From: Deltaproteobacteria bacterium
Lineage (GTDB): Bacteria > Desulfobacterota > Syntrophia > Syntrophales > Smithellaceae
Direction of reading: 5' to 3'
Assembly (NCBI GenBank): GCA_011046295.1
Contig: DSAV01000156.1
Location: 1-23,621, forward strand
DNA: 23,621 nucleotides
Shown here: positions 1 to 7,630 of the stretch, one piece after another
Layout: each line of letters begins with the position of its first letter
Numbering within the stretch: the first letter of the stretch is position 1
The notes under the pieces: generated by a model
Seen by the model: the letters and a program-made list of their open reading frames with translations, nothing else
Databases searched by the model: none
What the model was told of the DNA's origin: nothing
Position numbers and translations under genes: made by a program

Positions 1-10
1 ATGTTTGGGC

Positions 11-348
11 ATGATCGAATTTCCGCGGGACTTCAAAGAGTTTTTGAAATTGCTGAACTCAAAGGAAATTGAATACCTGATTATCGGTGGCTATGCGGTT
101 GGCTTTTACGGCTATCCCCGGGCAACAGGCGACTTGGATATTTGGGTTCCGGTGGATGAAAAGAACGCCTTGAAACTGGCTGAAGCTTTACGGCAATTTG
201 GTTTTGACCTTCCTGACTTAAATAAAGAAATCTTTCTGACAGAAAAAAAGTCATTCGCATGGGCATTCCGCCAATGCGCTTGGAGATTCTTACATTTATT
301 GATGGTGTTCACTTTAAAGAATGCTATAAAAATCGTGTCGTCGCCGTT
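11..348 (+). pseudogene. Broken nucleotidyltransferase (MNT/DUF-type) gene, frameshifted and 3'-truncated
   Basis: The first ~80 codons read as a small nucleotidyltransferase of the kind often found as solitary or toxin-antitoxin-linked genes: the GGYAVGFYGYPRATGDLDIWV stretch carries the GG...D-x-D signature of the fold. After a run of seven A's (243-249) the open frame becomes nonsense, but the next frame continues the family sequence (VIRMGIPPMRLEIL, then FIDGVHFKECYKNRVV). One missing A in that run explains the break. Family similarity then stops near 345, right at the 3' end of the convergent LapA-like gene, so the C-terminal third is also gone. The start at ATG 11 is uncertain because the window begins here; TTG 5 is in frame. 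It is most likely a dead remnant at a rearrangement junction. A sequencing error in the homopolymer could explain the shift but not the missing end. Confidence 0.75.
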
Positions 349-351
349 TGT

Positions 352-582
352 TTATTTGTCGATAATTTTTTTTACTTCTTTTTTCTCTTTGCGGTATGAC
401 AGGTAGCTGTTCATAAACCAGCCGATGATGAAACCGGCAAGCAGACAGAACAACATCAGCACGGCGCGGGACATAGAAATCTCCCAGAGAAGAAAGCTTA
501 CCGATACTACTTCTAAATTTTGCGCGACGAAAACCAGCGCAAGGCCGGCCAGCACAACAATCAATATAACCTTGAAGTTCAT
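352..582 (-). CDS. Small LapA-domain (DUF1049-like) inner-membrane protein
   Basis: This is a 76-residue protein with two hydrophobic segments (about 4-20 and 38-60) separated by the QNLEVVSVSFLLWEISMSRAVL stretch, and with a lysine-rich cytoplasmic tail. That pattern (Q-N-x-x-x-V-x-V-x-F-L, then a second helix with a G-x-x-x-G-like face) is typical of lipopolysaccharide-assembly protein A domain proteins. These are small bitopic or hairpin membrane proteins of poorly defined role in envelope homeostasis. It is the last gene of the minus-strand operon, 14 bases after the response regulator. Its Shine-Dalgarno AAAGGAGGG overlaps the regulator stop codon, so translation is probably coupled. Assignment to the family is by sequence pattern; the cellular job here is unknown. 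Confidence 0.8.
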   Translation of the reverse strand: MNFKVILIVVLAGLALVFVAQNLEVVSVSFLLWEISMSRAVLMLFCLLAGFIIGWFMNSYLSYRKEKKEVKKIIDK

Positions 583-596
583 TGTTTTACCCTCCT

Positions 597-1970
597 TTAT
601 TTTGTTTCTTTGCGCAGATTGTATTTAATCATCTTAAGCTGAAGCCCCTTGCGGCTCAAGCCAAGCTCTTTGGATGCTTTCGTGACATTTCCGCCGGCTT
701 CTTCGAGTGTCTTGATAATCATCTGCCTTTCGACATTTTCCACATGCTCGCGCATGTAATCTTTGAACGGTTTCTTGCTTTCATCGGGGGGCGCCGTAGC
801 GATTTTATTGACGGCGGCCTTGAAGTCATCGGGAACTTCCTTTATAGCAATAATATTGTTTTTTGCCAGCAGCATCATTCTTTCGATAAGGTTTTCCAAC
901 TCGCGGATATTGCCCGGCCATTCATAACGCAGGAGCATTTCTTTTACTTCCTCCTGCATGTTTACTAAAACGCCCAGCTTCTTGTTGAATTTTTCGACAA
1001 AATAATCGGCGAGCGGCAGGATGTCTTCTTTCCTTTGGCGCAGCGGCGGAACTTCAATCGGGAAAACGTTCAGCCGGTAGTATAAATCTTCGCGGAAATT
1101 ACCCGCCTGCACCAGCTGCAGGAGATTCTGGTTGGTGGCAGCGATGATGCGCACGTCCACCTTGATTGTGCGCAATCCTCCGACCCGTTCGAACTCCTGC
1201 TCCTGAAGAACGCGCAGCAGTTTAACCTGCATGTCGCGGGGGATTTCACTGACCTCGTCGAGAAACAGAGTTCCTTTGTGCGCCAGTTCGAATTTTCCGG
1301 GCTTGGTAATGGCCGCGCCGGTATAAGCTCCTTTTTCGTGTCCGAAAAGTTCACTTTCTATGAGCGTCTCGGCGATGGCCGCGCAGTTTATTTTAATAAG
1401 CGGATTTTTTTTGCGCGGCGAATTATAGTGAATGGATTCAGCTACCAGCTCTTTGCCCGTGCCTGTTTCTCCGGTAATCAGTATCGTTGTCGTTGTGGGA
1501 GCCACGCGCCGGATGGCTTCAAAAATTTCCATCGTTTTGCTGCTGGTACCGATGATACCGGCTCGTTCGATTTCTTCCGGCGGCATAAAAAGCTCGTTTT
1601 CTTTCAGCGTGCGCGTTTTTATCGCCTTGGAAATGACATTTTTCAGTTCGTCCATGTCAAAGGGCTTGGTTATATAATCCAGAGCCCCTTTTTTCAGCGC
1701 TTCCACGGCGGTGGCGACAGTGCCGTGAGCGGTAATCATAATAACGGGGATTTCCGGATATTTTTCCGTGGCGTGACGCAAAAGCGCCATGCCGTCAACT
1801 TTGGGCATCTTCAAATCGGTTATTATTGCGTCCGTCGCGCCGGATTTCAGAATTTGCAGCGCTTCGCTTCCGTCTTCGGCAGACGACACCTCGTAACCTT
1901 CCTTTTTAAGCATGGCGGCCAGCACCAGCCGCATGTTCAATTCGTCATCAACGATCAATATTTTATTCAT
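597..1970 (-). CDS. Sigma-54-dependent response regulator (NtrC/AtoC family)
   Basis: This is a 457-residue activator with three domains. The receiver domain (about 3-118) has acidic residues DD 8-9, phospho-acceptor Asp52 in TDLKMP and Lys102 in TKPFD. The AAA+ sigma-54 interaction domain (about 137-370) has Walker A GETGTGKE at 167-174, the sigma-54 contact loop as GAYTGA at 214-219, and Walker B TLFLDE. A Fis-type helix-turn-helix lies at the end (GGNVTKASKELGLSRKGLQLKM). It should open sigma-54 promoters once phosphorylated by the kinase encoded 54 bases upstream. The ATG at 1970 is preferred because it places the receiver start normally; a TTG at 1979 is possible. No strong ribosome site precedes it. 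The GAYTGA variant (Tyr for Phe) is a tolerated substitution in this family. A candidate target is the sigma-54 promoter at 3839-3854. Confidence 0.95.
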   Translation of the reverse strand: MNKILIVDDELNMRLVLAAMLKKEGYEVSSAEDGSEALQILKSGATDAIITDLKMPKVDGMALLRHATEKYPEIPVIMITAHGTVATAVEALKKGALDYITKPFDMDELKNVISKAIKTRTLKENELFMPPEEIERAGIIGTSSKTMEIFEAIRRVAPTTTTILITGETGTGKELVAESIHYNSPRKKNPLIKINCAAIAETLIESELFGHEKGAYTGAAITKPGKFELAHKGTLFLDEVSEIPRDMQVKLLRVLQEQEFERVGGLRTIKVDVRIIAATNQNLLQLVQAGNFREDLYYRLNVFPIEVPPLRQRKEDILPLADYFVEKFNKKLGVLVNMQEEVKEMLLRYEWPGNIRELENLIERMMLLAKNNIIAIKEVPDDFKAAVNKIATAPPDESKKPFKDYMREHVENVERQMIIKTLEEAGGNVTKASKELGLSRKGLQLKMIKYNLRKETK

Positions 1971-2024
1971 GGCTAACAACTATTACGCTTTGGAATTTAA
2001 ATCAAGGTGCTTTGTGACGAAAAA

Positions 2025-3545
2025 TTAGCCGGGCGTGTTGAGTCTGATGAATAAAACTGTTCCCTCCTCCGGAAGCGATTTTACCCTGATTATGCCGCCG
2101 TGTTCTTTTACTATTTTTTGGCATATCGCCAGTCCCAATCCCGCCCCCCTTTTCTTTGTTGAGAAAAAAGGCTTGAAAATATTTTTCATCTCTTCTCTTC
2201 CTATCCCGCTTCCGGTATCTTGGATACTGATGCTGATTGATCCCGGAGCGTCGGGGTCTGTATCGGAAGTGCGGAAGGTCAAGGTGCCGCCCTGCGGCAT
2301 CGCCTCAATCGCGTTTAAGGCGATATTTAAAATGACCTGAATGAACTGCTGTTCGTCTATTTCCACCTCCGGCAGGTTATGGTTAAGTTCGCGCACAATC
2401 TCAATGTTTTCCGCCAGCTGGTTAGCGGCGATTATCGAAATAGCTTTCTGGATGACTACGTTGATGTTTTGTGCCTTGAGTTTAGGCTGATAAGGGCGCG
2501 CGTAATCGAGAAACTGGTGCACGACAGCGTTGAGCCTGTTTGCCTCCTCGATAATCACAGTGAGAAGATTTTTATGTTCTTCCGCCGCGGCTTCGGACTT
2601 TAAATATTGCGCCGCGCCCTTGATTGAGCCCAGCGGATTGCGGATTTCGTGGGCGAGCACGGGTGCCATTTCCGCCAGCATCAGTGCTTTTTCGCTTTCG
2701 AGTTTTTCGTCAAATTCATACAAAGAAGTGAAGACGTCCCTGCTTTCCGGGTAGAAGTGGCTGAAGCCCTTTTTTAAAATCATCTTCAGCGGCGTGATGG
2801 AAATGACGATTAAAAAAGAAGCCATCAATACGCTGGTAAAGGAAGGTATGTTATCGCTGAAAAACAGGGCTACAAAATAAAATATTAACGTTGCGGTGAC
2901 GGTGCTGATAAAGATGACCAGCGCGCGCGCCAGAAAGTCATGCAGTTCATTGAGCTGAGGATAGGCGATAACCAGCAGTATCAGGTAAAGCAAAGCGGCC
3001 AGAACCAGGCCGGTAATCGGCGGAAAAGCGAATCCGGCATAGCCCAGTAAATCCGCGCTGCTGATGATGGCTACTATCGGGCAGGCGAAAAGCAAATAGC
3101 CCAGTCGCCTTTTTTCTGTTCCCGGCGGCAATTTATTTGTATGGCGCAGCAAAAAAACATAACCAAGAACCAGTACAACAAAAAGGTAAAGCAGGATGAT
3201 CAATTTGAAATAAGGCCAATGAAATAATTTTGTGAAGAGTAAAAACACCCCCAGCAAACTTATAAATGTAAAAAATAAAACCAGCCCTCTGGAAATGATG
3301 GTTATTCTTCCGGTCAGATGGCGGATGAAGCGCAGACCCAGTGGGGCTACGCTGAGCATTGCCAGGTATTCTATTGCTTTCCAGAGGTCGGCGGTAAAGT
3401 AACTGCTCAGAAAAACGGCGCTTTGCATGATAAAAATAGCGGCGCACAGCCCGGCGAAGGACATGTGCAATTGGTCCTTTTTGCCGGTCAGGATAAGAGA
3501 AAGGGCGATGATAAAACTGGTTGCCGCCAGTGTGAATACATCCAT
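2025..3545 (-). CDS. Multi-pass membrane sensor histidine kinase
   Basis: This is a 506-residue kinase. Residues 1-255 are almost entirely hydrophobic with about eight or nine predicted membrane segments and no large periplasmic loop, so the signal is probably sensed in or near the membrane. The HisKA region carries the H-box LAHEIRNPLGSIKGA (His299). It is followed by the N-box LNIALNAIEAMPQGG, the G1 box DTGSGIG, the F-box FKPFFSTKKRGAGLGL and the terminal HGG of an HATPase_c domain, all intact. There is no PAS domain between membrane part and H-box. It is the first gene of the minus-strand operon, followed by its evident partner, the sigma-54 response regulator. It starts at ATG 3545, with only a weak ribosome site. 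The stimulus cannot be inferred; proximity to an acyl-synthesis cluster suggests a lipid or envelope cue. Confidence 0.93.
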   Translation of the reverse strand: MDVFTLAATSFIIALSLILTGKKDQLHMSFAGLCAAIFIMQSAVFLSSYFTADLWKAIEYLAMLSVAPLGLRFIRHLTGRITIISRGLVLFFTFISLLGVFLLFTKLFHWPYFKLIILLYLFVVLVLGYVFLLRHTNKLPPGTEKRRLGYLLFACPIVAIISSADLLGYAGFAFPPITGLVLAALLYLILLVIAYPQLNELHDFLARALVIFISTVTATLIFYFVALFFSDNIPSFTSVLMASFLIVISITPLKMILKKGFSHFYPESRDVFTSLYEFDEKLESEKALMLAEMAPVLAHEIRNPLGSIKGAAQYLKSEAAAEEHKNLLTVIIEEANRLNAVVHQFLDYARPYQPKLKAQNINVVIQKAISIIAANQLAENIEIVRELNHNLPEVEIDEQQFIQVILNIALNAIEAMPQGGTLTFRTSDTDPDAPGSISISIQDTGSGIGREEMKNIFKPFFSTKKRGAGLGLAICQKIVKEHGGIIRVKSLPEEGTVLFIRLNTPG

Positions 3546-3719
3546 AATTAACTCTGTTTGATTTTTAATTTTTTATGTGCGACGTTTATCAAGATTTTTT
3601 TTTAAATTCTACAATAATATGCAAATGAATATAGGTATTTAAAATGATGATTGTTTCAGTCCTCCGATTTTTTTGCCGCGCGTACGTGTTTGTTTCTTAA
3701 TTTTGCCGGTGAAGCTATG

Positions 3720-3732
3720 TTCGCACTGCGAA
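3720..3732. promoter_or_regulatory. Palindrome, candidate activator-binding site
   Basis: TTCGCACTGCGAA is a perfect inverted repeat (6-bp arms, 1-base centre). It lies about 107 bases upstream of the -24 element of the sigma-54 promoter at 3839. That is the distance at which NtrC-family activators normally bind. Assigning it to the adjacent response regulator is inference. Confidence 0.4.
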
Positions 3733-3838
3733 GTGGATTACGCGCTTTTGTGGATATTTTTTTTGCCTTAAAAAAACAGCTGCCGTGAAAAAGCAATGAT
3801 TACAGGTTGCTTTGTCATTTTAGGGCAGGTCTTTGTCC

Positions 3839-3854
3839 TGGCATAAAGTGTGCA
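3839..3854 (+). promoter_or_regulatory. Sigma-54 (-24/-12) promoter driving the acyl cluster
   Basis: TGGCATAAAGTGTGCA matches the sigma-54 consensus TGGCAC-N5-TTGCA: the invariant GG (3840-3841) and GC (3852-3853) are separated by exactly 10 bases. Transcription would start near 3865, about 75 bases before the fabD ATG. A sigma-54 regulator encoded divergently next door supports the reading. Confidence 0.65.
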
Positions 3855-3938
3855 ACTACTTTTTACATCTTTGGTTTGTATTTAGCTAATATTGTGATAG
3901 AAATCAAAACTTAAATAAATAAAAGACGGACAGAAATT

Positions 3939-4889
3939 ATGACAAACTCAAAGAGAACGGCAGTTGTTTTTCCCGGGCAGGGCTCACAAAGGCCGGGCAT
4001 GGGAAAGGATTTTTATGATGAAATGGCCGTTTCCCGCCAGGCTTTCGAGGAAGCTTCCGACGCCCTGGGCTGGGACGTGGCGGTCATGTGTTTCGGTGAC
4101 GATGAAAAGCTCAATCTTACCGAATTTACCCAGCCTTGTATTGTAACCACGGAAATAGCGATGATGAGGGGCCTGGCCGAGCGCTGGGGTTTTGCCCCCT
4201 CATATTTCGGCGGGCATTCGTTGGGTGAATTTACTGCCTTGGTTTGCGCGGGTGTTTTGCCTTTTTCCGAAACGGTGAAAATAGTTCAGGCACGCGGCAG
4301 GCTGATGCAGGACGCGGTGCCGGTTGGTGTGGGCGGCATGGCGGCGGTGATTTCCGAGCAAATCGATGTGGACAAGCTTCGGCAGTTGATTTCCGGTTTA
4401 GAAGTGGATGTGGCCAATATCAACTCCGCCAACCAGGTGGTTATCAGCGGGAAGAAAGAAGCGTTGCCGGAAGCTCAAAAAATGCTCGAGCAGTCACTGG
4501 CCGGGGACAAACCTTTCCGCTTCGTTCATTTGAATGTAAGCGCTCCCTTTCACAGCCGATTTATGAAAACCATAGAAGGTCCGTTTGCCGATGTTTTGCA
4601 GGCGGCGGCGCGGCTCATAAACGGGGAAAATGCCCCGTGTGTCACATCAAATTTCCGAGGAGGCTTTCACGAGGAAGCCGTCGACCGGATAAAGGAAAAT
4701 CTCATTAAGCAGCTCAGCAATGCCGTGAACTGGCGTGAGAATATGAAAAGCCTGGCTTCAAAGTCTGAATCTGTTTACGAAGTAGGACCGGGGAGGCCCC
4801 TGCGCGATTTTTTCCGGACGATAGGGGTGACTTGTCAATCAATTACCGGATTATCGGCGGCGCAAAAAAGCTTCGCCGGGGAGGTATGA
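3939..4889 (+). CDS. fabD: Malonyl-CoA:ACP transacylase
   Basis: This 316-residue protein has the usual length of FabD and transfers malonyl groups from CoA to the phosphopantetheine of ACP, the extender-unit step of type II fatty-acid or polyketide synthesis in the cytoplasm. Visible residues are the oxyanion motif GQGSQ (13-17), nucleophile Ser94 in GHSLGE, Arg119 that holds the malonyl carboxylate, and catalytic His205 in SAPFHSRFM. The GHSLGE with this Arg suggests malonyl rather than unusual extenders. The ATG at 3939 is about 75 bases downstream of the inferred sigma-54 start site and has a weak ribosome site. The stop is 4 bases before the carboxyltransferase gene, so both are almost certainly co-transcribed. 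In this setting it is probably a cluster-dedicated paralogue rather than the housekeeping copy, which is an inference. Confidence 0.92.
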   Translation: MTNSKRTAVVFPGQGSQRPGMGKDFYDEMAVSRQAFEEASDALGWDVAVMCFGDDEKLNLTEFTQPCIVTTEIAMMRGLAERWGFAPSYFGGHSLGEFTALVCAGVLPFSETVKIVQARGRLMQDAVPVGVGGMAAVISEQIDVDKLRQLISGLEVDVANINSANQVVISGKKEALPEAQKMLEQSLAGDKPFRFVHLNVSAPFHSRFMKTIEGPFADVLQAAARLINGENAPCVTSNFRGGFHEEAVDRIKENLIKQLSNAVNWRENMKSLASKSESVYEVGPGRPLRDFFRTIGVTCQSITGLSAAQKSFAGEV

Positions 4890-4893
4890 GGAA

Positions 4894-6342
4894 ATGACCC
4901 AAGAAACAAAAAAAGTTTCCGGAAATCCGATAAAAATCCAGGATAACACTTTTCGGGACGGCCACCAGTCTATCTATGCCACCAGGATGAAAACGGAAGA
5001 CATGCTGCCCATTGCCGAAGAAATGGACAATTGCGGCTTTCACGCCATGGAAGTCTGGGGCGGGGCGACATTCGACACCATGCACCGGTTTCTGGGTGAA
5101 GATCCGTGGATGCGCCCGAAAATCCTCAAAAAATACATAAAAAAAACACCTTTTGCCATGCTGATTCGCGGGCAGAACCTGGTCGGCTACCGCCATTATG
5201 CCGATGATGTGGTCAATGCCTTTGTGGATAAGTCCTGTGAAATCGGCATTGACGTTTTTCGATGTTTCGACGCGCTCAACGATTTCCGTAATATGGAATC
5301 ATGCGCCAGGCGTATCAAGGAAAACGGCAAAGAATTTCAGGGAGCTCTGTGTTATTCGCTTACCGAAGTCCGCCTGGGCGGAGAAGTTTATAACCTGGAT
5401 TTTTTTGTGAAAAAGGCCGTTGAACTGGAGCAGATGGGCGCGGACGCTATCTGTATTAAGGATATGGCCGGCCTTCTTTCGCCCTTTGACGCGTATGATC
5501 TCGTATTAGCCATAAAAAAAGCAATCAAATTGCCGCTTCATCTGCACTGTCATTACACCAGCGGCATGGCTTCCATGACTTATCTCAAGGCGATAGAAGC
5601 GGGAGTGGATGTCGTGGATACCTGTCTGGCGCCTTTCGCGCTGAGGACATCCATGCCGGCAATCGAGCCGATTATCGCGGCGCTGCAGGGCACCGGGCGC
5701 GAACCTGCCATAGATTTGAATAAACTGCTTGTGCTCGGGGAACACCTTGAAAATATCGCTCCCAAATACAATACCTATCTGGCCAATCAAAAACTTTCTA
5801 TCATTGACAACGGAGTTCTGGCGCATCAGATACCAGGCGGCATGATTTCCAATTTGACCGGCCAGTTAAAGGAAATGAACGCGTTGGACAGGCTAGGTGA
5901 GATTTACAAGGAAGTCGTGCTTACCCGGAAGGAAATGGGCTGTCCTCCGCTGGTTACACCCGTTTCGCAGATAATCGGAGCGCAGGCTGTTTTGAATGTT
6001 TTGTTCGGCCGTTATATTCGCGTGTCCAATCAGCTCAGGGATTTGGTTTTGGGTTTGTACGGCCGTACGCCCGTGCCGATTGACCCGGCCCTGGCCAAAA
6101 AAATATTAAAGAATTACAAGCGCGGAGAAGAGCCCATAAAGGAAAGGCCGGCAGATTTTCTGAAGCCGGAAATCGAGGCGGCGAAAGAACAGCTGGGCGA
6201 TCTTGCCCGCAGCGACGAAGATGTTTTAGCTTACATTTTATATCCCGCGACCATGGAAAAATTCCTGCGGGAAAAATATGACAAGAGTCTGACGCGAGGG
6301 GCGGGTGATAAGAAAAATTCCGGGAAAAAATTTGCCGCCTGA
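4894..6342 (+). CDS. Biotin-pathway carboxyltransferase (pyruvate/oxaloacetate type), no biotin domain
   Basis: This 482-residue protein belongs to the carboxyltransferase family of pyruvate carboxylase subunit B, oxaloacetate decarboxylase alpha and transcarboxylase 5S, which move CO2 between carboxybiotin and a keto acid. The TIM barrel begins with DNTFRDGHQS (17-26). It continues with the carboxylated-lysine motif CIKDMAGLL (Lys189) and the metal ligands HLHCH (His218, His220). The C-terminal PYC/OADA-like helical domain follows (about 300-465, ending ATMEKFLREKY). The biotinyl domain with its AMKM lysine, present in most oxaloacetate decarboxylase alpha and PycB chains, is absent. The protein ends in a Lys/Gly-rich tail, so a separate biotin carrier would be needed. 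Lying 4 bases after fabD, it may help feed malonyl supply. Exact substrate is uncertain; pyruvate/oxaloacetate is the family default. Confidence 0.88.
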   Translation: MTQETKKVSGNPIKIQDNTFRDGHQSIYATRMKTEDMLPIAEEMDNCGFHAMEVWGGATFDTMHRFLGEDPWMRPKILKKYIKKTPFAMLIRGQNLVGYRHYADDVVNAFVDKSCEIGIDVFRCFDALNDFRNMESCARRIKENGKEFQGALCYSLTEVRLGGEVYNLDFFVKKAVELEQMGADAICIKDMAGLLSPFDAYDLVLAIKKAIKLPLHLHCHYTSGMASMTYLKAIEAGVDVVDTCLAPFALRTSMPAIEPIIAALQGTGREPAIDLNKLLVLGEHLENIAPKYNTYLANQKLSIIDNGVLAHQIPGGMISNLTGQLKEMNALDRLGEIYKEVVLTRKEMGCPPLVTPVSQIIGAQAVLNVLFGRYIRVSNQLRDLVLGLYGRTPVPIDPALAKKILKNYKRGEEPIKERPADFLKPEIEAAKEQLGDLARSDEDVLAYILYPATMEKFLREKYDKSLTRGAGDKKNSGKKFAA

Positions 6343-6350
6343 AAAGGCGG
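6335..6350 (+). terminator. Small stop-codon hairpin, possible attenuator
   Basis: CCGCC-TGAAAA-GGCGG forms a 5-bp GC stem with the carboxyltransferase stop codon in its loop, followed by ACTTTTCGCG. The T run is short, so this is at best a weak terminator or an mRNA-processing/3'-stabilising hairpin inside the operon. Confidence 0.3.
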
Positions 6351-6377
6351 ACTTTTCGCGCTGAGGCGCTTTCTTGG

Positions 6378-6393
6378 GGGAGCTTTTTTTGCA
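6378..6393 (+). promoter_or_regulatory. Weak sigma-54-like element before the acyl-CoA dehydrogenase
   Basis: GGGAGCTTTTTTTGCA keeps GG-N10-GC (6379-6380 and 6391-6392) and a perfect TTGCA at -12, but the -24 half (GGGAGC versus TGGCAC) is poor. The 86-base gap before the acyl-CoA dehydrogenase is the largest in the first half of the cluster, so an internal promoter is possible. The site could be chance. Confidence 0.22.
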
Positions 6394-6428
6394 AATTTTA
6401 GCTGAAGGGAGACAAAAGGTTCACACTT

Positions 6429-7628
6429 ATGGATTTTAACTTAAACGAAAATCAACTTAATTACCTGGGGAGCGTGAAGAAGCTCGTGAAAAACGAGATA
6501 ACACCGCACGTACTGGAAATGGAAAAGTTCCACAAATTCCCCTGGGGGATAATCAACAAGGCCTGGGAGATGGGGATAATGAATTTATGCGTTCCGGAAG
6601 CGATCAAAGGATATGAGATTGACGCAATTTCTTCGGCCCTGATTATCGAAGAGCTTTCCTACGGTGACACGGGTATTTCCACGTCCGCCATGTGCAATGA
6701 CCTGGCCAATGTCGTTATCGGCCAGCACGGCTCGGACGAGCAGAAAGAATTGTACCTGAAACCTTTTGTGGAAAAGCCTCTTCTGGCCTCTTTTTGTTTG
6801 ACCGAGCCCAACGCCGGTTCGGATAATTCCATGATGACCAGTTTCATGGCCAAGCGCGATGACGGAACCTATATTTTAAACGGTTCAAAATGTTTTATTA
6901 CCAACGCCTCCTACGCTTCGCAGTACACGGTTATCTGCAAGGTGGGAAAGCCGACCGGCAACTTCATGGCCTGCGTGGTGATTCCCGTGGAACAGGTAAC
7001 ATCTAAAGAACTGCCCGACATCGGGGAGGCGACCAGGGAAATAACCTTATCCGGCGGCGGCAAGATTATCATCGGTAAGCCGGAGGATAAGCTGGGGCAG
7101 CGCCTTTCCAATACCGCCAGCATTACTTTTGAAGATGTTGTGATTCAGCCCGGTCAGATTATCGGCGATAGGCGTTTCGGATTCAAATACATAGTTGACG
7201 TTCTGGATTATGCCCGTCCCATGGTGGCCGCCATCGGGCTGGGTTTGGCCAGAAGGGCGCTGGATCTGACTATTGAATACACGAGGGAACGCAAGCAGTT
7301 CGGCCAGCGGATTTGCGACCTTCCCGTGGCCCGGGACATGATTACCGCCATGTGGAAAAAAGTCGAGCTGTCCAGGCTGGCTCTTTTGAAGGCTGTCTGC
7401 AAGATTGAGGAAAAAGCTCCGGACGCGGGTATTTACGCTTCACTGGCCAAAAACACGTGCGCGGAAGCGGCGCTCTTTTGCGCCAACGAAGGTCTGCATC
7501 TGCACGGAGGCTATGGTTTTACCATGGAATACGAAATTTCCAAGCTTGCGCGCGACGCTCATATCATTGACATTTATGAAGGCGTCAGGGAAGTGCAAGA
7601 CATGATTATCGGACGGGAGCTGGTATAG
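6429..7628 (+). CDS. Acyl-CoA dehydrogenase family flavoprotein
   Basis: This 399-residue protein has full acyl-CoA dehydrogenase length. An N-terminal helical domain comes first. The middle beta-domain carries the FAD-binding FCLTEPNAGSD and FITNASYA motifs (about 120-165). The C-terminal domain has YTRERKQFGQRI, LHLHGGYGF and the catalytic-base loop IYEGVREVQ with Glu384 in the short/medium-chain position. These enzymes interconvert saturated and alpha,beta-unsaturated acyl thioesters with an electron-transfer flavoprotein or similar partner. The motif IYEGV replaces the usual IYEGT. Inside a cluster that has synthases, a ketoreductase and a dehydratase but no FabI/FabK-like enoyl reductase, it may act on ACP-bound chains, either desaturating or (as some anaerobes do) reducing. 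It starts at ATG 6429; the next gene begins 2 bases after its stop. Confidence 0.92.
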   Translation: MDFNLNENQLNYLGSVKKLVKNEITPHVLEMEKFHKFPWGIINKAWEMGIMNLCVPEAIKGYEIDAISSALIIEELSYGDTGISTSAMCNDLANVVIGQHGSDEQKELYLKPFVEKPLLASFCLTEPNAGSDNSMMTSFMAKRDDGTYILNGSKCFITNASYASQYTVICKVGKPTGNFMACVVIPVEQVTSKELPDIGEATREITLSGGGKIIIGKPEDKLGQRLSNTASITFEDVVIQPGQIIGDRRFGFKYIVDVLDYARPMVAAIGLGLARRALDLTIEYTRERKQFGQRICDLPVARDMITAMWKKVELSRLALLKAVCKIEEKAPDAGIYASLAKNTCAEAALFCANEGLHLHGGYGFTMEYEISKLARDAHIIDIYEGVREVQDMIIGRELV

Positions 7629-7630
7629 AG

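Larger units (their letters stand above)
3546..3938. other. Divergent intergenic region between kinase operon and acyl cluster
   Basis: This 393-base AT-rich gap holds no credible gene. It separates the leftward kinase/regulator operon from the rightward fabD-led cluster, so it must carry promoters for one or both. On the right-facing side I see a palindrome (3720-3732) and a -24/-12 element (3839-3854), listed separately. For the leftward direction the A/T-rich stretch 3546-3620 is the likely promoter zone, but I could not pick one convincing -35/-10 pair. Confidence 0.6.

Noticed and set aside
1278..1976. 232-codon plus-strand open frame opposite the response regulator
   Set aside because: It is antisense to a gene with intact receiver and AAA+ motifs, and its translation is Phe/Arg/Gly-rich without any domain.
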